A model generated the notes under the pieces. That model was given only the letters and a program-made list of their open reading frames with translations. It had not been told where the DNA came from and searched no databases. This document shows, one piece after another, positions 43,554 through 53,146 of a DNA stretch of 64,000 nt (positions are counted from its first letter, which is position 1; each line of letters starts with the position of its first letter). The translations under genes and the position numbers were made by a program. This stretch comes from Paenibacillus silagei. GTDB taxonomy: Bacteria; Bacillota; Bacilli; Paenibacillales; Paenibacillaceae. Where the stretch lies: the NCBI RefSeq assembly GCF_017874735.1, contig NZ_JAGGLV010000005.1:62001-126000 (forward strand). The letters are read 5' to 3'.

Positions 43554-43899
43554 AAAGCCTAACCCTCCTAACAACATCATGAAATAACCATCTTCAGAAC
43601 CGGCAGCTCCGCCGGGTAGTGAATAGGGATAAAAGCTGCTTACTCCATTTCTATGCCTCTATTAGAGTTCATAGAATCTATTTGATACTAATTTGTATTG
43701 CCAATTTGTCTGCACCTCATACTACCTTTGCTATAAATTCTCTTTTTCGAAACAAAAGGCTTGTGTCAATAATAAAAATCATATTTTTTATGAAATTTTG
43801 TATTTTTTTCAATGAATTCGTTTACAGTGTTTTGGAGAGCCGTTATAATAAAGCTAAAGCAGCTGTTAGCCGGATTCATATTGGAAGGGGGACCCTCTC
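43554..43899. other. Intergenic region between rsfA and the DUF2626 gene
   Basis: 346 bases with no convincing gene. It is AT-rich from 43660 to 43820, carries a sigma-A promoter at 43821-43849 for the plus-strand gene, and a short CCGGC/GCCGG hairpin at about 43600 in the rsfA leader. I see no clear forespore promoter for rsfA. Confidence 0.6.
43821..43849 (+). promoter_or_regulatory. Sigma-A promoter of the DUF2626 gene
   Basis: TTTACA (43821-43826), exactly 17 bases, TATAAT (43844-43849). Only one base differs from the full consensus. It is 51 bases ahead of the start codon. Confidence 0.88.
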
Positions 43900-44136
43900 T
43901 TGGACCGCATGTTTCGCGTATTGGGATTTTTTACACTTACCATCGGACTTATGGCTTTTGCCGGAAATCTCACGGAAATGGCCCTGTTATTCTTTTTGCA
44001 AACCGCTTTTTTTGTGATTTTGGGGTACATGAAGTTTACGGAAAAGACATACATCCTGCTCTTTTGGGGGTATATGATCCTGACGTTTACAGGCTTCAGC
44101 TATTGGACGATATTTGAGATGGAATTGCCGCTCTAA
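43900..44136 (+). CDS. DUF2626 family small membrane protein
   Basis: 78 residues with three hydrophobic segments. DRMFRVLGFFTLTIGLMAFAG, LLFFLQTAFFVILGYMKFTEKTYILLFWGYM and GFSYWTIFEMELPL match DUF2626, a small conserved family of Bacillales (B. subtilis YqgY type). Its function is unknown. The start is probably TTG at 43900, about 10 bases after GGAAGGGGG; ATG 43909 lacks a site at good distance. The strong promoter upstream suggests steady expression in growth. Confidence 0.82.
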   Translation: MDRMFRVLGFFTLTIGLMAFAGNLTEMALLFFLQTAFFVILGYMKFTEKTYILLFWGYMILTFTGFSYWTIFEMELPL

Positions 44137-44309
44137 CGCATATATATAGAAATGAACGGATATGGCTTCTTGCTTTATGGGAGCATTTCCGTTCTTTTTG
44201 TTTGCAAAATTGTAGTTCGGGGAGACGCAAAACAGGGTATGATATTTTAACAGGCTGAAACATATTAATAGTACATACCTGTCTAACTCTGTTCAAGGTG
44301 GTGGTGCAA

Positions 44310-45446
44310 GTGTTATCCCGTAATACGGTTCGCCGGTTATTCGCAGCAATATTGATCCTCACCTGCATCGCTATGCCGCCGGCTTCTCCGGTCTATCTGT
44401 CCGCCGGTTCCGGCTCCGCTTCAGGAGTCAGCGCCCCGCCGCCCTCTATGCCGGATGATGAAGAGACCCGCAAGCTGCTGGAGCAGACGCTGTCCTCTGC
44501 AGAGCTTGAACGTGAGATTGCCCGGATTACTGCAGAGCAACAGACGCTGGAGCACAAAGCTGCTGAGCTGGAGGAGCAAGCTGCTGCCAAGCAGAGTAAT
44601 ATCGCGGATCAGCAGGAACGGGCAGGTGCTGTTGTGCGGGCCTATTATATGGGGGAACGGGATGGACTTCTTACCGCATTCCTCTCCGCCAAAAGCATCA
44701 GCAGGCTAATCGCTCTATTCGATTATTATGAGATTATTATGGGGCAAGACCGGAAGACGCTCACAGAATATGAGACGCAGTACAAGGATTTGAAAAGCAC
44801 ACTCACGGCCGCCCGGCGCAGCAGTCAGGAGCTGGCAGAGCTCAAAACGGCGCTCGAAGAGCAGCAGAAGCGTGTGCTTGCCTTAGATAAGGAGATTGCA
44901 GGCGGGATTCAGGCCAGTACAGATCCTCAGAGTATGGAGCGGCTGCTGGAGGAGTTCAGTAAATATTGGGAGAATATCGGACTGCATGAGGTGAGGAAGT
45001 ATTTCAAAGCGCTGGCTTCTGCGATGAAGCAGCTGCCGGAGTTCGTTCAGAGCCGGGATGGCGTGCTGGTGCGCAAGGGGATGACCTATAATCTGGCCCT
45101 GTCTGAAAAGGATCTGAATGAGTTCCTGGTAACCCAGAACCCGCTGTTCCAGGATTTCCGGTTTGCGTTCAAGGACAATTCAGTCTCGGCAACGGGTAAA
45201 AGCGGGGGCTTGTCGCTGTCGCTGACCGGCCGCTATACCATACAGCAGGAGCCTGTCAACGGCTTGATGTTCCATGTTGATCATGTGGTATTCAATGGCC
45301 TGGAGCTGCCGGATACCACCCGCCAGGCTCTGGAGGAAGAATTCGATCTCGGCTTCTATCCGGCGAAGATTGTCTCCTTCCTGCAGGCCACCGAGGTCTC
45401 AAGCTCTGACGGCCTCCTGCATGTGAAGCTGTCCCTCTCATTCTAA
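44310..45446 (+). CDS. Secreted coiled-coil protein (CwlO/PcsB-like N-terminal region)
   Basis: 378 residues. A signal peptide with a basic start and core LFAAILILTCIAM is followed by a disordered Ser/Pro/Gly stretch and a coiled coil (about 55-200) with AVVRAYYMGERDGLLTAFLSAKSISRLIALFDYYEIIMGQDRK, the pattern of PcsB/CwlO/EnvC coiled coils that regulate cell wall hydrolases. The C-terminal 170 residues form a beta-rich domain I do not recognise; no NlpC/P60 or peptidase motif is seen. So it is probably a wall-associated regulator, not an enzyme. The likely start is GTG at 44310 after AAGGTGG. It overlaps the convergent gene at its end by 9 bases. Confidence 0.78.
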   Translation: MLSRNTVRRLFAAILILTCIAMPPASPVYLSAGSGSASGVSAPPPSMPDDEETRKLLEQTLSSAELEREIARITAEQQTLEHKAAELEEQAAAKQSNIADQQERAGAVVRAYYMGERDGLLTAFLSAKSISRLIALFDYYEIIMGQDRKTLTEYETQYKDLKSTLTAARRSSQELAELKTALEEQQKRVLALDKEIAGGIQASTDPQSMERLLEEFSKYWENIGLHEVRKYFKALASAMKQLPEFVQSRDGVLVRKGMTYNLALSEKDLNEFLVTQNPLFQDFRFAFKDNSVSATGKSGGLSLSLTGRYTIQQEPVNGLMFHVDHVVFNGLELPDTTRQALEEEFDLGFYPAKIVSFLQATEVSSSDGLLHVKLSLSF

Positions 45447-46670
45447 AGGAGGCTGTACCACCGCTGCATAAGCGGCGGCATTCAGCTTGCCGGTTAACAA
45501 ACCAAGCGCCGCCTCCGCCTTCCGGCTCCACTCTGCCTCAGAGCCAGGACCGGGGGTGTTATCCTCTGCAAGGAACCATCCGGCTTCCATTGGCAGCTTC
45601 CCAATCTTGGGCTGAGCGGAGCGGTACAGCTCATCCAGTGCCGGCAGACGGTCCGTGTTCTCCAGCCATTCCAGCTGGGCCGTGCTTGAAGTCACGTAGG
45701 CGAGCCATTTGACCGCTGCTTCCGGACTGCCGGATTGTGCAGGAAGGGCAAAAAAGCGGCTGTGAATAACCTCGTAGCTCGGTATACCCTCCTGCTTCTT
45801 CGGCATCTGCACCGCCAGCGTCGAATTCCCGTGCTTCTCCCACTCCGAGAGCGGCACAGCCGCCACCGCAAGCTTCCCATCCTGCAGCAGCTCCCAGATC
45901 TCCTTATTGAACCGGCTGGTCAGATACAAATAGCTGCGCGCCGCTTCTGTCCACTGAGCCTGCTCAAGGCTGGCGGAGCGCAAACTGCTGCCCATGCTAT
46001 GCAGCACGGCGGCATATCCGTACGGATTCTGCGTATCCATAGCCAGCAGATAACGTTTCTTCTCCGGGTCCTCCTTCAGCCGGCCTAGCAGCATATTCCA
46101 CTGCTCCAGGCTTGCGGGCACCTCCGTAAAACCCATTCCGGCAAGCCGCTCCGGCGAATAGACAAGGACATAGGGATCGATATCCAGCGGCACTCCCCAG
46201 TTATATCCGTTCCACTGCATCTGCGGAATCAGCATCGTAAGCGGCGTGCTCCCGGGAACACTTTGGTAGATATCTACAGGCAGCAAATAGCCCCGGGTCG
46301 CCAGATCATAAATGCTGTGGCCGTCCAGCATCACGATATCCGGGCTTGTCCCAATGGTTAGTTCATCACGCACCTGTGCTCCCCCGTCTTCCGCCTCTAC
46401 ATTCTTAAGGATCACGCTGACTCCGCTGGATAAAGCGTACTCTTTGCTAATCTGCTCCAATACGCTGAACTCCTCCGCACTGAGTGAGACGCGGATCTGG
46501 AGGCTCTCGATTTCTCCTGCTTCCCCTGAAGGAGGACGCTCTGATTGGTTCAACGGCTGTCTGGGCTGATAGCTTCCATGATCCGTATTCAGCTCCATGC
46601 TGGGTGACAGGCTTGTCAGCGCCAGCAGCAGAACTGCAAACAGCAGCCAGTAATTTTTGCGTTTCAGCAC
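45438..46670 (-). CDS. Extracellular solute-binding protein (family 1 type)
   Basis: 410 residues. A hydrophobic N-terminus KRKNYWLLFAVLLLALTSLSPS acts as signal or anchor, without a lipobox Cys. The SBP domain has LTIGTSPDIVMLDGHSIYDLATRGYLLPVD near 110, MQWNGYNWGVPLDIDPYVLVYSPERL near 155 and ALPAQSGSPEAAVKWLAYVTS near 310. Such proteins usually bind sugars for ABC importers, but no permease gene is near, so it may be an orphan or a sensor partner. The start is GTG at 46670 behind GAAGGAG. Its 3' end overlaps the convergent coiled-coil gene. Confidence 0.82.
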   Translation of the reverse strand: MLKRKNYWLLFAVLLLALTSLSPSMELNTDHGSYQPRQPLNQSERPPSGEAGEIESLQIRVSLSAEEFSVLEQISKEYALSSGVSVILKNVEAEDGGAQVRDELTIGTSPDIVMLDGHSIYDLATRGYLLPVDIYQSVPGSTPLTMLIPQMQWNGYNWGVPLDIDPYVLVYSPERLAGMGFTEVPASLEQWNMLLGRLKEDPEKKRYLLAMDTQNPYGYAAVLHSMGSSLRSASLEQAQWTEAARSYLYLTSRFNKEIWELLQDGKLAVAAVPLSEWEKHGNSTLAVQMPKKQEGIPSYEVIHSRFFALPAQSGSPEAAVKWLAYVTSSTAQLEWLENTDRLPALDELYRSAQPKIGKLPMEAGWFLAEDNTPGPGSEAEWSRKAEAALGLLTGKLNAAAYAAVVQPPLE

Positions 46671-46839
46671 ATGCGCTCTCTCCTTCAGCGTTTCTTATTC
46701 CTCATTTTAGCAGAGATACAAGCGCTTGTCTTGGGTTGTGAAACCGTTCTCTTTATATAGAAGGAAACGGCGGGATGGGAGTGTCTGAAGAGCACGGTCG
46801 CAATCTGGGCGGTAGTCGCACCTGCGGTGAATATTTGGC

Positions 46840-46931
46840 CTTCCGGCCGCTGTTGTCCCCAGATTTCCTCAATGGTACCGCTATCCGGAGACAAAGGCGG
46901 ACGCTACCGCTCCTACAGCTCCAAAATTCCC
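46840..46931. repeat. Dispersed repeat B, copy 2
   Basis: Shares CTTCCGGCCGCTGTTGTCCC at its left and GACAAAGGCGGACGCTACCG to AATTCCC at its right with copy 1 (26272-26377). Its middle is 14 bases shorter and different. The two ends are nearly identical in about 65 positions. Confidence 0.8.
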
Positions 46932-47004
46932 CTCCGGTGCTAACGCCTTGTTGCTCCAACTGACTCCAGCCAAGTCCCCTCCCGCCCCTTCCGGGGGCGG
47001 GCAG

Positions 47005-47034
47005 GCAAAAGCCGGGAGTGGTAATCTCCCGGCT
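47005..47034 (-). terminator. Terminator of the PhoH-family gene
   Basis: On the minus strand AGCCGGGAG pairs with CTCCCGGCT around ATTACCA and is followed by TTTGCC. It is 28 bases below the gene stop. Confidence 0.8.
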
Positions 47035-47061
47035 GGAATAATATTTGTTTGTTGTTGCGGG

Positions 47062-48393
47062 TTACAGCAGATCGGCAGCCAGCTGCGCCAGATGCGAACG
47101 CTCACCCTTCTCAAGGGTAATATGTCCGCTGATGCCCTGCTGCTTGAACTTCTCAACGATATAGCTGAGGCCGTTGCTCGCCGCATCCAGATAAGGGTGG
47201 TCAATCTGCTCGGGGTCACCCATCAGGATCACCTTACTGCCCTCGCCGGCCCGGGAGACAATCGTCTTCACTTCGTGGCGGGACAGGTTCTGCGCCTCAT
47301 CAATGATAATGAACTGCGAAGGGATGGAGCGGCCGCGGATATAGGTCAGCGCCTCAACCTGGATACTTCCCAGCCCCATCAATATTTTATCGATATCCCC
47401 TGCCTTCTTCGTGTCGAACAGGAATTCGAGGTTATCATAAATCGGCTGCATCCATGGACGGAGCTTCTCATCCTTCTCTCCCGGCAGATAGCCGATATCC
47501 TTACCCATCGGAACCACCGGGCGGGCAATCAGCAGCTTCTTGTATTTGTGTTCATCCTCTACCTTGAACAATCCGGCCGCTAACGCCAGCAGCGTCTTAC
47601 CTGTTCCCGCTTTGCCGGTAATGGTCACCAGCGGAATGTCATCATTCAGCAGAAGCTCAAGCGCCATCCGCTGCTGCGCATTCCGGGCGCTAATGCCCCA
47701 TACCGCATCATTGCCCAGATAGAGCGGCTCCAGGCGGGAGGCATCGCTGTTGACCTTCAGCAGCGCTGATTTGCCGCTGCCGATCTCATCCTTCAGAATG
47801 ACGAATTCATGCGGATACAGCGGATAGGAAAGCGCCAGCTGCTTCGTGGGCAGGAACCGGTGACTGTAATATTCATCAATCAGTGAAGGATGGGCCATCA
47901 GCGACTGGCAGCCGGAGTAGAGCTCATTCAGATCGCCGGTGCGGTCAGACAAATAATCCTCCGGCGTTATACCAAGCACATCCGCTTTGATGCGGACAAG
48001 AACATCTTTACTTACAAGTACCACAGGACTCGGGTCAGCCTTCTCATTCTCCTCATGGAGATAATTGAGCGCTACAGCGAGTATCCGGTTGTCATTGGAG
48101 ACTTCGCCGAACATCTCCTGTACCTTGACGAAGCTGCGGTGGTTAAGCTCCACCTTCAGCGTGCCTCCGTGGTCCAGTACCACCCCGCTGTGCAGGTGGC
48201 CCAGCTCCCGGAGTCCGTCTAACAGACGCGATACGGTGCGGGCGTTGCGGCCGATTTCATCGGCATTACGCTTCTTGGAGTCGATTTCTTCCAGGACTAC
48301 AGCAGGAATGACCACCTCATTCGCCTTGAAAGCAAAAATCGAATTGGGGTCGTGCAACAGCACGTTAGTGTCCAGTACGAATATCTTTTTCAT
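47062..48393 (-). CDS. PIN domain-PhoH family ATPase (YlaK-like)
   Basis: 443 residues, two domains. The N-terminal PIN nuclease fold has KKIFVLDTNVLLHDPNSIFAF with first Asp, VVLEEIDSKKR, and SNDNRILAVALNYL. The C-terminal PhoH ATPase has ITGKAGTGKTLLALAAGL (Walker A near 265), RPVVPMGKDIGYLPGE and QFIIIDEAQNLSRHEVKTI (Walker B). The fusion suggests an RNA nuclease-helicase, as shown for PhoH2 proteins. ATG 48393 follows GGAGGGG. It is divergent to the ylaJ-like gene; in B. subtilis ylaJ and ylaK are neighbours too. Confidence 0.93.
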   Translation of the reverse strand: MKKIFVLDTNVLLHDPNSIFAFKANEVVIPAVVLEEIDSKKRNADEIGRNARTVSRLLDGLRELGHLHSGVVLDHGGTLKVELNHRSFVKVQEMFGEVSNDNRILAVALNYLHEENEKADPSPVVLVSKDVLVRIKADVLGITPEDYLSDRTGDLNELYSGCQSLMAHPSLIDEYYSHRFLPTKQLALSYPLYPHEFVILKDEIGSGKSALLKVNSDASRLEPLYLGNDAVWGISARNAQQRMALELLLNDDIPLVTITGKAGTGKTLLALAAGLFKVEDEHKYKKLLIARPVVPMGKDIGYLPGEKDEKLRPWMQPIYDNLEFLFDTKKAGDIDKILMGLGSIQVEALTYIRGRSIPSQFIIIDEAQNLSRHEVKTIVSRAGEGSKVILMGDPEQIDHPYLDAASNGLSYIVEKFKQQGISGHITLEKGERSHLAQLAADLL

Positions 48394-48499
48394 GTTATCC
48401 CCTCCACAGCGCCTGGTTTGATTGATCATACATAACTCTTTTCAGCAAGGGCAAGATAAGGTAAATCACTAATTCTCAGGCTGAAAGGAGTACGCACAT

Positions 48500-49075
48500 A
48501 TGAGAAAATCAATGTGTCTGTTGCTGGTACTGCTGCTGCTGACAAGCTGCGGTATCGCTAATAAAGAGACATCACCCTCTCCTCAGGATAAACAATCAGC
48601 TGGCACTTTAAACAGCCAGGGGAACCGCGGAGTGCGGACTTTGTCGGAAGATGGTACAGCCGTACAGGAGCTCAACCCGGATTCGGGACAACCTTCAGAA
48701 GGCAAGCGCGACAGCGATGTGGCACTCAAGGATCATTTTGAACAATTAGCGCGAAGAGTCCCAGGTGTAGAAGGCGTCCACTGTGTCGTCATGAACAACC
48801 TTGCCGTGGTCGGCATTGATGTGGACGGCGCCCTTACCCGTTCGCGGGTCGGAAGCGTGAAATATTCGGTAGCTGAAGCGATCCGCAAGGACCCGAGGGG
48901 CGTAAGAGTCCTGGTGACTGCCGACATGGACCTCAGCAGCAGGCTGGCCGAGATGGGCAAGCATATCTCCAAGGGCAACCCGGTCTCGGGCTTCGCCTCC
49001 GAGATGGCCGATATTATCGGCCGGATCATTCCGCAGCTGCCGGAGGATATTGAGCCGCAAGGCAATACCCGGTAG
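48500..49075 (+). CDS. YhcN/YlaJ family sporulation lipoprotein
   Basis: 191 residues. Signal peptide RKSMCLLLVLLLLTSCG with lipobox LTSC (Cys at 17), a disordered Ser/Gln-rich linker, then the YhcN/YlaJ domain: LARRVPGVEGVHCVVMNNLAVVGIDVDGALTRSRVGSVKYSVAEAI and VRVLVTADMDLSSRLAEMGKHI. These proteins lie in the spore or inner forespore membrane and help germination or outgrowth. AAAGGAG precedes ATG 48500. It ends at a two-way terminator. Confidence 0.9.
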   Translation: MRKSMCLLLVLLLLTSCGIANKETSPSPQDKQSAGTLNSQGNRGVRTLSEDGTAVQELNPDSGQPSEGKRDSDVALKDHFEQLARRVPGVEGVHCVVMNNLAVVGIDVDGALTRSRVGSVKYSVAEAIRKDPRGVRVLVTADMDLSSRLAEMGKHISKGNPVSGFASEMADIIGRIIPQLPEDIEPQGNTR

Positions 49076-49086
49076 GAGCTAATTTC

Positions 49087-49120
49087 AAAAAAAGCCTAGT
49101 GATAGCACACTAGGCTTTTT
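49087..49120. terminator. Bidirectional terminator after the YlaJ-like gene
   Basis: AAAAAGCCTAGTG and CACTAGGCTTTTT form a near-perfect stem with ATAGCA in the loop. It serves the plus-strand lipoprotein gene and, overlapping its last codons, the minus-strand gene that ends at 49110. Confidence 0.9.
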
Positions 49121-49562
49121 GCATGGCGGCAAACACTTGTCCGTCCAGCTTCTCGGCCGCACGTGCATCGTATACCTTCGCATATTTCGGAGCAGATTCC
49201 AGGTGCGCACCATAGAACAGCGCATTGCGGACCGCTTCAATCTCAATATCAAAACAGCACATCTTAAACGGAACATCCGGCAACGGGTCCAGCCGAACCG
49301 CAGCATGACCGTTAATGGCATGCACCGTCCCTTCGCCAAACACAGTAATCGTTACCCTCGGGTTAACCTTCATGTTGTTCACCAGTCTGGAGCGGTGGTC
49401 CACAGCCAGCCGGACAATGGAAGGGCTCACAGCATAGATCCAGGAGATCGCAGTCGACGTAGGTCCGCCGGATTCTGCATCCACAGTGTTAAGAAGAACA
49501 AACGTCTCCGATTGCAGCATAGCTAGCAGAGTTTCATTGAGCTGAGCAACGGCTTCAGACAT
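49110..49562 (-). CDS. Pyridoxamine 5'-phosphate oxidase family protein (YlaL-like)
   Basis: 150 residues, a single split-barrel flavin-binding fold. ETFVLLNTVDAESGGPTSTAISWIYAVSPSIVRLAVDHRSRLVNNMKVNPRVTITVFGEG covers the FMN-binding region; later residues hold RLDPLPDVPFKMCCFDIEIEAVRNALFYGAHLESAPKYAKVYD. The family includes heme and flavin-dependent oxidoreductases; the substrate is unknown. ATG 49562 follows GGGGG by 9 bases. Its place by the YlaJ and YlaK-like genes suggests it is the YlaL counterpart. Confidence 0.82.
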   Translation of the reverse strand: MSEAVAQLNETLLAMLQSETFVLLNTVDAESGGPTSTAISWIYAVSPSIVRLAVDHRSRLVNNMKVNPRVTITVFGEGTVHAINGHAAVRLDPLPDVPFKMCCFDIEIEAVRNALFYGAHLESAPKYAKVYDARAAEKLDGQVFAAMQKA

Positions 49563-49662
49563 AGTTACAGGCCCCCTATGCGGCAAGAATACATTCAATT
49601 TATTATATTATAGCACAGGACGAAACTTGCATTCAATTTACAGATTGTACCCTGCCTGCTGC

Positions 49663-50766
49663 TCAAGGCTGGGCTGAGACCACTGCAGCGGACACTCCGG
49701 ATATACGGTCCTGAAGGCTTTTCTTGGCTGCGTCCAGCTCCTTATCGTTAATATATACATAGGGGCTGCGCCAGGTTCCGGTTACCGGTACATATTCGAC
49801 ATTCTCCTTGGAAATATCCCAATACGTAGCGATCAGGCTCTTAATCTGCGCATTCTCAATATCGCTCTCCAGATTATCGTCCACCGCATCCAGCACCCGG
49901 CCGATTTTGAGAACACCGCCCAGCGACTGCATCTGAGAGATTAATGAAGTCAGTACCTCGTTCTGGCGCTTATTGCGTTCAAAATCATCCGAAGGCTTGG
50001 TCGCCGGCTTGCAGTTGGACTTGCGGTAACGCACATAATCCAGCGCTTTATCTCCGTTTAGCTTGGCTTCGCCTTTTTTAAGATTAATATTGGTGCCGTC
50101 CACACTGTCCGTGTAACACATATTGGCACTAATATTAACGTCTACGCCGCCGAACTCATCCACAATATCCCGGAAGCCCTGGAAATCCAGTACGGTTGCG
50201 TAATCGACCTTAATGTCCAGATATTTGCCCATCATCTTCTTCATCTCATCCTCGGCCAGAGTCCCGGAGGTCTTCTCCTTGCTCTTGAAGCGGGAGTAAA
50301 AGGCATTGATCTTCGTCTTCTTGTATCCGCCAAGCTCGACATATGTATCACGGGGTAATGAGACCACCGTAGCCGATTTGGTCTCCGGGTTCAAGGCCGC
50401 GACCATGATCACATCCGTCAGGTTGGACGGGTGCTTCGGACGGTTGTCCGTTCCAAGCAGCAGCATTGTCAGCGGCTTCTCCGAGGCGGATTGTCCTGCC
50501 GCAACCGGCTGGTCCACGCCGAATCCTCCGTGGTCCACCTTCCAGTACAAATATCCTGCGTAACCCAATGCTGCTATAACAGCAATCAGGAGAATGATGA
50601 GCAGCACCCTCATCAGCCGGGCGAAGAATCCGCGCTTTTTCGGTTTCCGCGCTTTTTTCTTTGCAGTTGTAGCTGAAGCAGCAGACCTCGGCTGCTGCCG
50701 GTTAGTAGTGGTGCTTCCTTGCTGGCTGTTCCTTCTGGGTGGCAAATTGCCCTTGCTTGTATTCAT
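49663..50766 (-). CDS. LytR-CpsA-Psr (LCP) family glycopolymer transferase
   Basis: 367 residues. A long Ser/Arg/Lys-rich cytoplasmic tail leads to one span (LMRVLLIILLIAVIAALGYAGYLYW, about 48-72). The LCP domain has TMLLLGTDNRPKHPSNLTDVIMVAALNPETKSATVVSLPRDTYVEL with its two Asp/Arg sites, KINAFYSR and VDYATVLDFQGFRDIVDEFGGVDVNI, then LNGDKALDYVRYRKS. These enzymes attach teichoic acids or other glycopolymers from lipid carriers to peptidoglycan. ATG 50766 has AAAGG close by. It is inserted between YlaL-like and YlaH-like genes. Confidence 0.94.
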   Translation of the reverse strand: MNTSKGNLPPRRNSQQGSTTTNRQQPRSAASATTAKKKARKPKKRGFFARLMRVLLIILLIAVIAALGYAGYLYWKVDHGGFGVDQPVAAGQSASEKPLTMLLLGTDNRPKHPSNLTDVIMVAALNPETKSATVVSLPRDTYVELGGYKKTKINAFYSRFKSKEKTSGTLAEDEMKKMMGKYLDIKVDYATVLDFQGFRDIVDEFGGVDVNISANMCYTDSVDGTNINLKKGEAKLNGDKALDYVRYRKSNCKPATKPSDDFERNKRQNEVLTSLISQMQSLGGVLKIGRVLDAVDDNLESDIENAQIKSLIATYWDISKENVEYVPVTGTWRSPYVYINDKELDAAKKSLQDRISGVSAAVVSAQP

Positions 50767-50853
50767 AATCCTTTTAGTTCCTTTTCATTCAACTGGAGTT
50801 GAAGTAGATAACTTCGTAATAACTTAGACGAGCCCTGTCATCAAAAGTTGCGC

Positions 50854-51150
50854 CTACTGCCGTTTTGCAGCCGCTGCAGCCTTCCGCTTCTGCCGGGCCT
50901 CGACCAGGTAGCGGACCCGCACAAGCAGCATCAGCCCGACCGCTACCAGCAGGCACTGGATGATCGGCAGCTTGTCATGCTGGAAGATAAGAAGCATGCC
51001 TGAGCCTGCCGCCATCATCACATACAGTACGATCTCTTTGCCGATCGGCAGCTTCTGATTGACGCGGAATACTCGGTTATACACATAAGTGAGTAAGATA
51101 AAAATGACAATGTAAGCGATAACTGGATGCTCAGCGAACCAGCTTTGCAT
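50854..51150 (-). CDS. YlaH-like membrane protein
   Basis: 98 residues: three hydrophobic segments (about 10-27, 42-58, 62-80) and a basic C-terminal tail RQKRKAAAAAKRQ. VYNRVFRVNQKLPIGKEIVLYVMMAAGSGMLLIFQ matches YlaH-like proteins of Bacillales, of unknown function. AAGGAGTG is 9 bases before ATG 51150. It lies 150 bases below typA, as in B. subtilis (ylaG-ylaH). Confidence 0.82.
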   Translation of the reverse strand: MQSWFAEHPVIAYIVIFILLTYVYNRVFRVNQKLPIGKEIVLYVMMAAGSGMLLIFQHDKLPIIQCLLVAVGLMLLVRVRYLVEARQKRKAAAAAKRQ

Positions 51151-51254
51151 AGCCCGTCACTCCTTCCGGATCATAAGTTACGCTTACATTATATCACCCG
51201 AAGCCGTTTTATACTGCTATTAATCCCTGCAATTTGAAAGATCCACGCCTGTAA

Positions 51255-51288
51255 AATGAGAAAAGCCGCCGGAATAATCCGGCGGCTT
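51255..51288 (-). terminator. Terminator of typA
   Basis: AAGCCGCCGG and CCGGCGGCTT form a perfect 10-bp stem around ATTATT, followed by TTCTCATTTT on the minus strand. Confidence 0.88.
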
Positions 51289-51301
51289 CATTGTTATCAG
51301 C

Positions 51302-53146
51302 TTACGCTTGGCTGGCTTGCGCCGCCTTACGCTGCTTCTCTACACGCTCGCGCTCGCCCTTATTCAGGATCTTTTTGCGCAGACGTACAGATTTAGGAGT
51401 GATCTCACAATATTCATCATCATTCAAGTATTCAAGCGCGCCTTCCAAAGAGAAGGTACGTGGAGTCTTCATTTTAACAGTATCATCTTTGCCTGAGGTA
51501 CGCATGTTGGTAAGTGCTTTTTCTTTACAAATGTTAACGATAATATCGTTATCACGGGTATGCTCGCCAACAATCATACCTTCATAAATTTCTGTACCTG
51601 CATCCAGGAAGAGAATACCACGATCCTCAACACCCACGATTCCGTATTGGGTTGTTGTGCCACTTTCACTTGCTACAAGCACACCCTGATGACGTCCGCC
51701 AACTTGGCCGCCAACCAGTGGAGCATAGCTGTCGAAGGCATGGTTCATTACACCGTAGCCGCGTGTCAGCGTCAGGAAATGTGTGTTATAGCCGATCAGG
51801 CCGCGTGCCGGAATCAGGAATTCCAGACGGACTTGGCCGGTACCGTGGTTGATCATGTTGACCATCTCGGCTTTACGGCTGCCCAGACTTTCCATAACGG
51901 AGCCCATGCTTTCTTCCGGAATGTCAATCATGAGGCGCTCAAGCGGCTCGGATCTGACACCATCGATGTCTTTAATGATTACTTGTGGTTTAGACACTTG
52001 CATCTCATAACCTTCACGACGCATATTCTCGATCAGAATACCAAGGTGAAGCTCACCGCGTCCAGAAACGATAAACGCATCAGGACTGTCTGTTTCATCT
52101 ACACGCAAGCTCACATCCGTTTCCAGTTCTTTGAATAGACGCTCACGAAGCTTACGGGAAGTTACCCATTTACCTTCTTTACCGGCAAACGGACTGTTAT
52201 TCACAAGGAACGTCATTTGCATCGTTGGCTCGTCAATCTTAAGAACAGGCAATGCTTCAGGGTGCTGCGGATCAGCAATCGTCTCACCGATGTTGATATC
52301 CTTGATACCGGCAATAGCCACGATGTCGCCTGCGCCGGCTTCTTCTGTCTCCACACGCTTCAGACCCTGGAAGCCGAACAGCTTCTCGATACGGGCAGTC
52401 TTGCTCTTGCCGTCACGCATGATGACTGTAACGGACTGGCCTTGCTTGATTACACCGCGGTTCACGCGGCCAATGGCGATACGGCCCAGGTATTCGTTGT
52501 AGTCCATCAGAGTTACCAGGAACTGCAGCGGTTCCTCAACCTTCTCGGTTGGAGCCGGGATATGCTCAACGATGGTTTCGTATAGTGAAAGCATGGTCTC
52601 ATCCTGCTTCTCAGCATTCATGCTCGATGTGCCGTTAAGCGCAGAAGCATAGACTACAGGGAATTCAAGCTGATCGTCACTGGCTTCAAGCTCAATGAAC
52701 AAGTCCAGCACTTCATCAATAACTTCCTTCGGACGTGCAGCCGGACGGTCAATCTTGTTCACGACTACGATTGGGGTCAGGTGCTGTTCCAGCGCCTTGC
52801 GGAGTACGAATTTGGTCTGCGGCATGCAGCCTTCATAAGCGTCAACAACGAGCAGTACGCCGTCAACCATCTTCATGATCCGTTCTACTTCGCCGCCGAA
52901 GTCAGCGTGTCCAGGTGTATCTACGATGTTAATCAGGAACTCTTTATAAGTGATTGCTGTATTTTTAGCTAGGATTGTAATTCCACGTTCCCGTTCGATA
53001 TCGTTAGAGTCCATGGCGCGTTCTTGAACGTGCTCGTGCGCGCTGAAAATCCCGGACTGCTGGAGAAGCTGATCGACGAGTGTTGTTTTACCATGGTCAA
53101 CGTGGGCAATGATCGCAATGTTACGGATATCTTTTCTTGAATGCAT
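51302..53146 (-). CDS. typA: TypA/BipA ribosome-associated translational GTPase
   Basis: 614 residues. G1 [16 protein letters not shown], switch region with [16 protein letters not shown]3 [15 protein letters not shown] and G4 [12 protein letters not shown] are intact. Domains II, III and V and the TypA-specific C-terminal domain ([55 protein letters not shown]) complete it. TypA aids 50S subunit assembly under stress and cold. I start at ATG 53146 to match the family; a TTG at 53176 in frame is possible as the ribosome site before the ATG is distant. It has a long leader. Confidence 0.96.
   Translation of the reverse strand: MHSRKDIRNIAIIAHVDHGKTTLVDQLLQQSGIFSAHEHVQERAMDSNDIERERGITILAKNTAITYKEFLINIVDTPGHADFGGEVERIMKMVDGVLLVVDAYEGCMPQTKFVLRKALEQHLTPIVVVNKIDRPAARPKEVIDEVLDLFIELEASDDQLEFPVVYASALNGTSSMNAEKQDETMLSLYETIVEHIPAPTEKVEEPLQFLVTLMDYNEYLGRIAIGRVNRGVIKQGQSVTVIMRDGKSKTARIEKLFGFQGLKRVETEEAGAGDIVAIAGIKDINIGETIADPQHPEALPVLKIDEPTMQMTFLVNNSPFAGKEGKWVTSRKLRERLFKELETDVSLRVDETDSPDAFIVSGRGELHLGILIENMRREGYEMQVSKPQVIIKDIDGVRSEPLERLMIDIPEESMGSVMESLGSRKAEMVNMINHGTGQVRLEFLIPARGLIGYNTHFLTLTRGYGVMNHAFDSYAPLVGGQVGGRHQGVLVASESGTTTQYGIVGVEDRGILFLDAGTEIYEGMIVGEHTRDNDIIVNICKEKALTNMRTSGKDDTVKMKTPRTFSLEGALEYLNDDEYCEITPKSVRLRKKILNKGERERVEKQRKAAQASQA

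Larger units (their letters stand above)
46671..47061. other. Intergenic region with repeat B and a terminator
   Basis: 391 bases without a supported gene. From left to right: upstream region of the solute-binding gene with no evident promoter, repeat B copy 2 (46840-46931), a GC-rich CCCGCCCC/GGGGCGGG inverted repeat near 46980-47001, and the phoH terminator (47005-47034). Confidence 0.6.
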
